In this document: positions 1-7,448 of the stretch, one piece after another
Layout: the number at the start of each line of letters is the position of its first letter
Position numbering within the stretch: position 1 is the stretch's first letter
Assembly (NCBI GenBank): GCA_900551445.1
Contig: URWA01000003.1
Span: 70,312 to 134,311, forward strand
Direction: 5' to 3'
DNA length: 64,000 nucleotides
Source of the DNA: an uncultured Bacteroides sp.
Lineage (GTDB): Bacteria > Bacteroidota > Bacteroidia > Bacteroidales > Bacteroidaceae
Notes under the pieces: generated by a model
Seen by the model: the letters and a program-made list of their open reading frames with translations, nothing else
Database searches by the model: none
What the model was told of the DNA's origin: nothing
Translations under genes and position numbers: made by a program

Positions 1-258
1 TCTGTCCGCAACACCACACACATGCCTGTACCGGAAGACGGGAAAAAGAAGAAAAAAGACGGTATCATTTACAACGTACCGGGCAAAGGAAAAGTCACTG
101 TGACCTACCAGGGCAAGAAACTCTTCGATGACGAAATGTCGTTTACTCAGTTCGGCTACACCGAAGTACTGGTAGACGGTCTGTTCGACAAGAAAGTCAA
201 TACCCGTGTCATTTTCAATCCTACCACCGGTGGAATCGTGAAGATTGACAAAGACTGA
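1..258 (+). CDS. C-terminal fragment of a DUF4831-like protein (5' end outside window)
   Basis: The frame is open from base 1, so the first ATG at 22 is internal and the gene begins before the window. The visible 85 residues contain a lysine-rich turn followed by a beta-rich tail ending in TTGGIVKIDKD. I recognise this as the end of the DUF4831 family, common in Bacteroidales and of unknown function. The gene stops at 258 and is followed 21 bp later by a rho-independent terminator, so it is the last gene of its transcript. The family call rests on recall of the C-terminal sequence only; no catalytic residues can be named. Confidence 0.6.
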   Translation, partial: SVRNTTHMPVPEDGKKKKKDGIIYNVPGKGKVTVTYQGKKLFDDEMSFTQFGYTEVLVDGLFDKKVNTRVIFNPTTGGIVKIDKD

Positions 259-279
259 TTTATATACTTACAAGCAAGC

Positions 280-316
280 AAAAAGGCCATTTTTCGATGA
301 GAAGAATGGCCTTTTT
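280..316 (+). terminator. Rho-independent terminator after the DUF4831-like gene
   Basis: An 11-bp stem (aaaaaggccat at 280-290 with atggccttttt at 306-316) encloses a 15-nt loop and ends in a T run. It lies 21 bp after the stop codon at 258. Confidence 0.85.
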
Positions 317-369
317 TGTATGCCTAAAATCCACTGGAGAAGATAGAATTCCGTCCAGTCGTTTTTTAT

Positions 370-442
370 GTTTCCCTATCAGGAAACGTATATTTCGCGG
401 AGGAGAAACATACGGCTCCGCCAAGAGAAACCTACGTTTCTC
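370..442. repeat. Intergenic array of short dyads with 22-bp period
   Basis: The 347-bp gap 259-605 holds no gene. Besides the two terminators it contains this block. GAAAC recurs at 383, 405 and 427, exactly 22 bp apart. Three hairpins can be drawn: GTTTCC/GGAAAC (370-375 with 382-387), GCGGAG/CTCCGC (397-402 with 416-421) and GAGAAAC/GTTTCTC (425-431 with 436-442). The core differs from the arrays at 21051 and 46725, but the period and the dyad-in-spacer layout are the same. The function is unknown; protein binding or an RNA structure are both possible. Confidence 0.6.
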
Positions 443-530
443 AGTGCGAAAACATAAAAGAAGAAAAGACGTTTAATCAAAGATGCCGAAGGGATTTTAT
501 AACAAGGAAGGACATAAGGATTGAAAATAA

Positions 531-578
531 AAAATCCTCCTACCTTTAGCTAGAAAAATCGAAGCTAAGGTAGGAGGA
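531..578 (-). terminator. Terminator of the fimbrillin-like operon
   Basis: A long stem (535-551 with 563-578, one bulge) built from tcctcctacc and ggtaggagga is followed on the minus strand by TTTTATTTT. It lies 28 bp beyond the stop of the last fimbrillin-like gene and would end that transcript. Confidence 0.85.
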
Positions 579-605
579 CCTTTGTTATATTTCAAGAATT
601 CAAGC

Positions 606-2186
606 TTATTCTGCGATATAAGGCTCTAATTTGACATCTGTGATTGAAAGATCTACTTGTTTAGGAGTCGCATCAGCTGTAGCCTGAGTACCTGTTGTAG
701 AAATACGTATCTGGATATTCTGATAATCTCCTGCTCCAGTCGTTTCCCACTGCTTATTTCCCAATGATGTCGGACTTCCTGATAATTTCTTATCAAAATA
801 CACATAGAAAGCATAATCAGCCCACTCTCCAGTCAAATCTTTTGTTGAGTTTGTAGCTGTCGGATCTGAAGTGGCATTATTAATGATAGCAAAAGAAGCA
901 TCGTTTGCTGCATTTCTACATACCACATAAATTTTAGCTTTTTCTGTATCTGAAACTGTAAGTTCCTCACCTACCTTCACATCACCTTTTGCTCTGAAAG
1001 ACAATTTATATTTAAAGGTATCTCCTGTATAAATGGCCCCCTTATAGAAATAACCTAAAACTGTATTATACCAACTATTCGTATTTCCAGAACCACCATC
1101 TTTGGATGTAGAAATAAAAGTTAAATCAGCCTGTTTCGTCCATTCAGGTACAATAGAACCAGCAGTTTCTACAGCCTTCACCTCAGCAGTTGAACCATCA
1201 CTTGCCAAAATGCTGAACCAAGAACTATTCTCCAGATTTACAATGTCATTTGTTCCCATCGCAGAAATCGTTTCTCCGAATTCAGAGATAAGAGGAACTT
1301 CTTCGATTTCTGCCTGACCTCCATTTGAAGTACCTTCACTCCAGTCATTAATGCTTGCTGAAGTCGTGATGGTAATCTGTGCATCATCACCGCCCTGTCC
1401 TCCCAAGGTAATAGTCATAGCCAGATACTTTCCTTGTTCAAACTTCATTTCACTGGCATATTTAGCCTGGTACACCTTGCCATTTACGGAAATTCTGAAA
1501 ATCGGAGTAGAAGCAGCAATGCTTTGTGCCGGAACAATGGCACGATACTTCAAACCGTTCAGCGCATCCATTGTTACAGCAGCCTTGGTGGTTCCAGCAG
1601 TAACTTTTTCAGCAGTCAAGTCGATGGTGGCATCCGTAACCACGTTCAGAAGTTCTACCGCAGCCCCTTCAGCAGCTCCTTCTCCAGCCAATGTGACTTC
1701 TACCAAAGACAATGCATGATTAAACGTCAGATTTACATTTGTCTGTCCCGCAGTAGCCGCAAGTTTACTATACAAATAGTCGTTCTTAATATAGCCATCC
1801 GTATCCTGGTTTGTTGCTACCACAGCCGCAATGCTATTTGCCGTCATATCCTCTGCATAAGGATAATATGCATAATAAGTATAGGTTCCATCTGCAGAAA
1901 CATTAATCGGGCCACCCGTCCATGTGGTACCATCTGTAGTAGAATATTTCACATTGGTATATGTTGGAACTTCATTCACAAAAATACCGACTGCATCATT
2001 AGCCGTAAATGAAGCAGTATAACCCGTTTCTTCCATAGAAACTCTGGAAGACGGTGTGCTTCCAATTCCCATCGTGAAATTTACATTCCCCCCATTCTGC
2101 AAGGTTTGTTCGCTCAGTTCGTTGTTACAAGCAGTCATTGACGCTGCTGCAATGGCTGCAATGAAAATCTTATTCAATGTTTTCAT
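606..2186 (-). CDS. Fimbrillin-family lipoprotein with C-terminal CBM-like domain
   Basis: 526 residues. A lipoprotein signal peptide ends in the lipobox MTAC, Cys at about 20, followed by NNELSE; acidic residues after Cys are typical of surface-exposed Bacteroidetes lipoproteins. Residues about 30-290 match the fimbrillin/Mfa-like domain (FimB/Mfa2-like), including the YYAYYPY strand. From about 300 a second beta-rich domain begins after a GTSNGG linker; its layout (LSFRAKG, a WADYAFYVYF strand, terminal LSITDVKLEPY) resembles CBM4/9-type jelly rolls. It is the last of three tandem related genes, 28 bp after the previous one. The family can build fimbriae, but the CBM-like domain and the PUL context suggest glycan binding at the surface. 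Binding itself is inferred. Confidence 0.75.
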   Translation of the reverse strand: MKTLNKIFIAAIAAASMTACNNELSEQTLQNGGNVNFTMGIGSTPSSRVSMEETGYTASFTANDAVGIFVNEVPTYTNVKYSTTDGTTWTGGPINVSADGTYTYYAYYPYAEDMTANSIAAVVATNQDTDGYIKNDYLYSKLAATAGQTNVNLTFNHALSLVEVTLAGEGAAEGAAVELLNVVTDATIDLTAEKVTAGTTKAAVTMDALNGLKYRAIVPAQSIAASTPIFRISVNGKVYQAKYASEMKFEQGKYLAMTITLGGQGGDDAQITITTSASINDWSEGTSNGGQAEIEEVPLISEFGETISAMGTNDIVNLENSSWFSILASDGSTAEVKAVETAGSIVPEWTKQADLTFISTSKDGGSGNTNSWYNTVLGYFYKGAIYTGDTFKYKLSFRAKGDVKVGEELTVSDTEKAKIYVVCRNAANDASFAIINNATSDPTATNSTKDLTGEWADYAFYVYFDKKLSGSPTSLGNKQWETTGAGDYQNIQIRISTTGTQATADATPKQVDLSITDVKLEPYIAE

Positions 2187-2214
2187 CTTATTATGATTTT
2201 GAGTTTATTCTTAA

Positions 2215-3756
2215 TTATTCCTTTTCAATCAAATTGACATCTGTTATATAAAAAGTTGTATTTTTACTTCTTGGCGCCAGATTTATATAATAATCATAAG
2301 TTGAAATACTTCCCCACTCTTTATAAGCAGAACTTATATTTCCGCTACCCGAAGCATTCCCCAAAAGAGAAAACTTAAAATTACAACTGAATTCAGTCCA
2401 TTCTGTAGATAAAGTAAAGTTCTTAAACGTTTGGTTTTTCTCGCTTTTAATGCTCTCTATTGTAGCTGTTTCAAGAGAGCAGAAGTAACCCTCAGTAGGC
2501 AATTTTATACATGCCCAAATTTGAGCATCAGCCATATCTGCTTTAGCTTTAAACGACAAAGTATAAATTTTATCAGGCCCTATAATATTCTCTTTATTAG
2601 GATTAAAATAACCTACAAAATTATTATACCAACTACCGTCTCCCTGATAATCAATTTTGATCACATTACCATAAGCAGCATCTGTTATAAGTTCACAAGT
2701 TGTGGTCAAACCACTCTTAATTTCGGAAAACCAAAAACTTTCAGAGTAATTAGCCTGTTTTGGATCCGTCGTCAAAAATTTAAAACTATCACTACTAGAA
2801 TCCTTAAGTTTCAAAGGAATTAAATCAGAATACACTCGATCAACTTGTTCGTCTCCCGGATTTGAAGTGCCCGATTCCCAATCGGTAATAGAGCCACCGA
2901 TGGTCACCTCGTTTCCTTCAGGCAAAGCGTTCAAGCTGTTTACCGTAATCTGCAAAGCCTTTCCTTTGACATAAGAAACAGTTTTATTCTCTGTAGAAGA
3001 ATAAGTCACCACATAAGTTTTTCCACCTGCTACCACCGTCAACAGTTTGCTGCCTGAAGCAAGTTCCTGAGCTGGGACGATTGCTCTGTACTCCAACTTC
3101 TCTGCTGTTTTTTTCATCTTGATGGAAACGGTTTCTCCCGAAGCTGCGCCCACACTGCCGTCTTGTGCATTTACCACCGCTGTAGGCTGAATGCTTTCCA
3201 ATGTCACTGCAGCCTCCGTATCTGTGGTAAGACCGTCCTTAATGCCGACCTGCACCATTGCAAAAGCATGGGCAAAATTCAATGACACATTGGCGGCTCC
3301 TGCTTCTGCCGTAGTATTCTGTGCCGTCAGCACATCATCCTTGCTGAATCCGCCGGTCTGGTCTGCATTGACCGTTACCGAGATATGGGTTGGGTCAGTC
3401 ACAGTCTCATCATAAGGATAATACGCATAATAGCTCAGCTGTACGCCGTTTTCTGAGGTAATTGCCGCATCCGATGTCCACTGAGAGCCATTATAAGTAT
3501 ATTTTACATTCTTCGCAACCAGCTGGTCACCTTTGTATGCAAACACACCCATCTCATCACCCTCTGTAAAGCTGGTTACTAAAGTCCCGTCGGCAATGAC
3601 TGTACGCGACAAGTCTCCGATGCCCGTAGTAAACTTTACCTCCTGTCCGCCATTACCTTCCCCTCCGGCCAGTTGTTCCTCCATTTCGTTCGAACAAGAA
3701 GCCATCATAAACACTCCTGTCAGGAAAAATATCAAGCTTTTTACATTCATTTTCAT
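2215..3756 (-). CDS. Fimbrillin-family lipoprotein with C-terminal CBM-like domain
   Basis: 513 residues, the same plan as the downstream neighbour: lipobox MASC near residue 21, a fimbrillin/Mfa-like domain to about residue 300 (again with a YYAYYPYDE strand and a YRAIVPAQ motif shared with the 606-2186 gene), a GTSNPG linker, then a jelly-roll-like C-terminal domain ending in TFYITDVNLIEKE. The N-terminal halves of the two proteins are clearly paralogous, so a tandem duplication is likely. The gap to the upstream gene is 20 bp, which suggests co-transcription. Role inferred: surface adhesin or glycan-binding lipoprotein. Confidence 0.75.
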   Translation of the reverse strand: MKMNVKSLIFFLTGVFMMASCSNEMEEQLAGGEGNGGQEVKFTTGIGDLSRTVIADGTLVTSFTEGDEMGVFAYKGDQLVAKNVKYTYNGSQWTSDAAITSENGVQLSYYAYYPYDETVTDPTHISVTVNADQTGGFSKDDVLTAQNTTAEAGAANVSLNFAHAFAMVQVGIKDGLTTDTEAAVTLESIQPTAVVNAQDGSVGAASGETVSIKMKKTAEKLEYRAIVPAQELASGSKLLTVVAGGKTYVVTYSSTENKTVSYVKGKALQITVNSLNALPEGNEVTIGGSITDWESGTSNPGDEQVDRVYSDLIPLKLKDSSSDSFKFLTTDPKQANYSESFWFSEIKSGLTTTCELITDAAYGNVIKIDYQGDGSWYNNFVGYFNPNKENIIGPDKIYTLSFKAKADMADAQIWACIKLPTEGYFCSLETATIESIKSEKNQTFKNFTLSTEWTEFSCNFKFSLLGNASGSGNISSAYKEWGSISTYDYYINLAPRSKNTTFYITDVNLIEKE

Positions 3757-3776
3757 GAGGTTATTTTTTAAGGTTA

Positions 3777-4772
3777 TTATTTAAGTTCTTCATTTCCGTC
3801 CACTCCTATCTCACCGCTCATCTCCCAGTCATCTACAGTGATCGGATAACTCGTCACTTTCACCGTAGGCACCAGATTCACGTCGATTGCAATCTCAAAC
3901 TTCGTATGAATGGCACTGGGTAGCGTGCTTATATAGTCAGCCACATTCAATTCAATGGGAGCAGCTATCGGAGCATTGTTGGCATCCAACAACGTAATCA
4001 CAATTGTCTGACTTACCCCGGCAGCAGGTTCCTCAGCGGTACCTTCTCCTGTTGACACACCTTGTCCCTCCACAGGAAACAACATCGCCACAAATTTTCC
4101 TTTCTCTAAGGACGTGGCTCCTGAACGAGCTAGCGTACCTGCTTCTGACAACGTAAGCGTTCCTGTTTCCGACTCTGTCAACGTGCCATCCAGTACATTC
4201 AGGCTTCCTTTCAGAGTCGTATTCCTTATTTCAACCTTCATATTGGAATAGGAAACTTCCGGAGTAATTTCTGCGGAAACCATGGCAAACACATGTTTCA
4301 ATTTGAAATCTGCTTCACGATTATCCTTGCTCAAACCGTTCATCTTGTCAAACTGCAGATTAAACGCCAAATTCTGTTCCGCAGACAAATCTATGTTTAT
4401 CTGATTATCCGTCACGTCATCGACCCGTGGATAATAAGCTGCAAGATCCCTTTTTTCACCGCCAGCAGGAAACATCGGTATGGAATCGTTGTTTCCCACC
4501 GTAAAATAACTGCCGATACCTCCCGAGTTAAATCGGATATTAAAATAAGGTTCCACCACCTGATTTGTCCCTTCTTCCAGCATCGACACTCCGATACTCT
4601 CTCCTTTCGCATATAAATCGGCGGCCTGATCTGCTTCAAAGCCTACGTTTTGCGCTTTCACCGCCAGCGGATAGGCATTGTCATAGACTGCAGTCGGGCC
4701 CTCATCGTGACTACAGGCAGTCCATAGCAGAGTCAGGAGCAGTGTAAAAATATAATTTTTCTTATTTATCAT
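3777..4772 (-). CDS. Fimbrillin-family lipoprotein, single domain
   Basis: 331 residues, the first gene of the three-gene fimbrillin-like run. The signal peptide ends in the lipobox WTAC with SHDEG after Cys. The body is one fimbrillin/Mfa-like domain: an AAYYPRVDD strand equivalent to the YYAYYPY of its neighbours and a VSAEITPE strand; it stops at SYPITVDDWEMSG, the point where its two neighbours pass through a linker into the CBM-like domain. It therefore lacks the C-terminal domain. A 240-bp gap separates it from the PL8 gene, enough for its own promoter. Confidence 0.72.
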   Translation of the reverse strand: MINKKNYIFTLLLTLLWTACSHDEGPTAVYDNAYPLAVKAQNVGFEADQAADLYAKGESIGVSMLEEGTNQVVEPYFNIRFNSGGIGSYFTVGNNDSIPMFPAGGEKRDLAAYYPRVDDVTDNQINIDLSAEQNLAFNLQFDKMNGLSKDNREADFKLKHVFAMVSAEITPEVSYSNMKVEIRNTTLKGSLNVLDGTLTESETGTLTLSEAGTLARSGATSLEKGKFVAMLFPVEGQGVSTGEGTAEEPAAGVSQTIVITLLDANNAPIAAPIELNVADYISTLPSAIHTKFEIAIDVNLVPTVKVTSYPITVDDWEMSGEIGVDGNEELK

Positions 4773-4868
4773 GCTATCAACGAATTTATTAGGTTTCTAG
4801 TTTTCATTCATTATTCCAGCAAAGGTTTTCCACTCAGACAAACGTGTTTTCCTTAGTTTCCACCTCTA

Positions 4869-4876
4869 CAAAAATA
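4869..4876 (-). promoter_or_regulatory. Possible -7 box for the fimbrillin-like operon
   Basis: On the minus strand TATTTTTG matches the Bacteroidota -7 consensus TAnnTTTG, about 97 bp before the start at 4772. No clear -33 TTTG is found at the right distance, so this is tentative. Confidence 0.35.
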
Positions 4877-4902
4877 CGAATTTCACCACCTAAGGAGTAT
4901 GT

Positions 4903-4942
4903 CCCTTTTGTTTCAAAAATGTATCACTTTTGTACAAAAGGG
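4903..4942. promoter_or_regulatory. Palindrome CTTTTGTACAAAAG and flanking inverted repeat, possible operator
   Basis: 4927-4940 is a perfect 14-bp palindrome. The outer sequence cccttttgt (4903-4911) is inverted as acaaaaggg (4934-4942). It lies just upstream of the candidate promoter of the fimbrillin-like operon, in the gap after the PL8 gene. It is too AT-rich and lacks a T tail to be a convincing terminator; an operator is the alternative. Confidence 0.4.
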
Positions 4943-5012
4943 TTACCCCTACAAAGCTGGTTAGTCTACTATATATTCTGACAAAACATTACTTCGACTA
5001 CATATCCTGCCG

Positions 5013-7430
5013 TTATTTCTGCTTTGTGAGTTTCACATACACCGGAAGGCCGTTGCGCAACAGACAAGACACCTCTGTATTCCCATTTCCCATTGTCTTC
5101 AGGAAAACACCGGGCACATTGGTTTCCGCCTGCCAGATTCCCTTCAGTTCAATAAATGCAGGAGTCGGAGTCTCTTTCCAATTTTTCTTATCCACCATTT
5201 TGGGGCGCAGATTAGGATTGGATAAGGCCAAAGACAAATTACCGTTGGCGTCTTTTTCTTCAATCAGCAGCAATTCTGTAGCCGAAGAAACCACCTCACC
5301 TGCCGTCAGTCCTTTTGCCGGCTTGAAGAACGAGTAAGCTAGCACATTCCGCGGAGCATACTTGATGATATGCAGTGAATCCTGCATTTCAACCACCGTA
5401 AACAGCTCGCCCTTGGTCTGGCGGTCGGCCACACTCTTCATCTTTGCCTCATCGGCAGCAGGCACCACCACAAAGACATACGACTTCTTCTCCGGTTTCA
5501 CTCCGTGATTCAGATAAGCCTTGGCGACAACCTCCTTGGCCGGCTTTCCTTCCAACCCTACAGAAGAAGGAGTTTCCTGCTCGTCATAAATCACCGTCAT
5601 CTCATCATGACCTGCCGGAACAAAGTAACCCGTTGATACAGGATTGATCAGCGTCACCGGCTCTGACGAAGCAATAGTCTGCCGTTTTCCTTTGGTCATG
5701 CTCTGACCGTTCACCGTCAACTTATTGTATTGTTTGCTTACCACCGACTGGAAAAGGTTCGTAGCCGTAATCATATTATCGGCATAGTCTCCTTTCGCAG
5801 AAATGCCATTGCCGATACTGAACAGCATGCCGTCAATGGCCAGCACCGACTTGCAGAAGGTCAGATTGGTCGGAGTGAATCGCTGGCTGCCCCAGTTGTC
5901 ATCCTGGTCGAATGCAGTGGCAAACAATCCATACTCTTTCATTGATACCGCACCGGCAAAATTACTCGTCTTGGCTTTTTGGTCAAAGCGGTCCTTGTCG
6001 TTCTTGTAAGGCATCATTTCCGCCCAATCCGTATAATGTACCGTCGTACTTCCCGGCATCATGTTCCAGTCCCATCCGGCGCCTTTATTTTCATTGTTGG
6101 CCGGATACCCCGTAGGTACCAACCCACCTTCGTACAGCACCTCCAGTGTTCCGTGACTCTGGTAACGGCCAAAGCGGTTAGTCTTGTTGTAGATTTCACT
6201 TCCCCACAACATGGCCGTCGGCGATTTCATCACGGCCACCCATCCCGGCTGACGATATACACCCGCCGAGCTGTAGTTGTATTGATAGAAACCGTTGGCA
6301 TCTACCGCCGGTACCGCATATTTGTCCGACTTAAAGAAGTAGTTATAATAAGCAGCCAGGTCCTTGTCCATGTCTGTACCCAACGCATCTCCTCCAATCT
6401 CAATCAACTGTTCAAACAGTTTCTGGGTGAAAGGCACCTCGATGCTATAAAACGGATGACGACCTGCCATACTGTTGGCATAAATCCGGTTTTTATCCCC
6501 ATCCGCACGCACTGCCGTCATATAAAGAGTCACGACAGCCTGTTTCAGTCTTTCGTAGGATTTGGGGTCAATTTTCAATGACGTTCCTTTAAAGCGGTAG
6601 AAGTATTCCACCCACGTTCTGTAAGAATACATATACCCGTTGTAGTGGGCGTTGTGATGGAAGCCCGTACCATCCGGTTTCAGGATATCCTTGTTGCCCA
6701 CGTTGTACCGAGTACATACCCGCAGGAAACCAGACAGCAGCTGCAGGTCCTTTATAGCCTGCTGGTCATCCGGATTAGCCAAAGCCAGATTGAATACGTA
6801 GGGAACAATATTAAAGATATAGTCCGAACTGATCCAGTTCAGGATGGCCTTGTCGCCCTGACGAATCACATCCACCTCCAAGAGTTTCTGTACGGCTGCA
6901 ATCATCTTTGCCTTCCGCACATCGTCACATACAGGAATGGTACTCATCAAATCTGTAGGAATCTTTCTTACATCACTATAGTTACTGTACACCAGCTTCG
7001 GCATACGGATAAAGAAGTTACTTGTGAACAAGAAATCCAGATACAAGTCCAGGTCTGCCTTTCCCGACTTACCGTACTTTAACGCACCGTATGAGAGCGC
7101 ACGCACCGTTTTGGCCACATCTCTCAAATGCTGGTTCATGACCTTTTCACCCCACAAATCGGCTCCTGTCACGGTATAATCGCCCGTCCGTTGCAACATC
7201 AGCATCTTCACCGTCATTTGTGCGGCCTTCAACTCGTTCTCCGAGGCCTTCGGTTCCGGGAACTTATATTTTTTGCGGAACTCTTCAAGTTCCTTCAATT
7301 TCGTTTCATCCGTATTCTGGTCGACAGCCTGTACCACTGCATTTGAATTCATGCAGTTTGCAGCAGCATAAACGGCCGGGGACATACTTCCCATCAACAG
7401 CAATACATAAAGATTTCTTTTCATGTCCAT
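5013..7430 (-). CDS. Polysaccharide lyase family 8 (chondroitin/hyaluronan lyase type)
   Basis: 805 residues with a signal peptide cleaved near residue 22 (AVYA). PL8 enzymes cut glycosaminoglycans by beta-elimination at uronic acids, releasing unsaturated disaccharides. An alpha/alpha-toroid occupies roughly residues 45-370 and beta-sandwich domains the rest. Likely catalytic and substrate residues are His258/His259 to Tyr266 in the GFHHNAHYNGY region, Arg324 in MAGRHP, and acidic residues in WGSEIYN (E412) and SHGTLEV (E430). The motif WDWNMMPGSTTVH (453-465) is typical of chondroitin ABC-type lyases. It is the last gene of the SusC-led operon, 18 bp after the PL29-like gene. A start two codons later (MKRNLY) is equally plausible. 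The exact substrate cannot be read from sequence. Confidence 0.85.
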   Translation of the reverse strand: MDMKRNLYVLLLMGSMSPAVYAAANCMNSNAVVQAVDQNTDETKLKELEEFRKKYKFPEPKASENELKAAQMTVKMLMLQRTGDYTVTGADLWGEKVMNQHLRDVAKTVRALSYGALKYGKSGKADLDLYLDFLFTSNFFIRMPKLVYSNYSDVRKIPTDLMSTIPVCDDVRKAKMIAAVQKLLEVDVIRQGDKAILNWISSDYIFNIVPYVFNLALANPDDQQAIKDLQLLSGFLRVCTRYNVGNKDILKPDGTGFHHNAHYNGYMYSYRTWVEYFYRFKGTSLKIDPKSYERLKQAVVTLYMTAVRADGDKNRIYANSMAGRHPFYSIEVPFTQKLFEQLIEIGGDALGTDMDKDLAAYYNYFFKSDKYAVPAVDANGFYQYNYSSAGVYRQPGWVAVMKSPTAMLWGSEIYNKTNRFGRYQSHGTLEVLYEGGLVPTGYPANNENKGAGWDWNMMPGSTTVHYTDWAEMMPYKNDKDRFDQKAKTSNFAGAVSMKEYGLFATAFDQDDNWGSQRFTPTNLTFCKSVLAIDGMLFSIGNGISAKGDYADNMITATNLFQSVVSKQYNKLTVNGQSMTKGKRQTIASSEPVTLINPVSTGYFVPAGHDEMTVIYDEQETPSSVGLEGKPAKEVVAKAYLNHGVKPEKKSYVFVVVPAADEAKMKSVADRQTKGELFTVVEMQDSLHIIKYAPRNVLAYSFFKPAKGLTAGEVVSSATELLLIEEKDANGNLSLALSNPNLRPKMVDKKNWKETPTPAFIELKGIWQAETNVPGVFLKTMGNGNTEVSCLLRNGLPVYVKLTKQK

Positions 7431-7448
7431 GATACTGAGTTTTAAAGG

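Noticed and set aside
4930..5337. Plus-strand open frame of 135 codons
   Set aside because: It starts with TTG and lies almost wholly over the PL8 gene on the other strand; composition and product show no domain.
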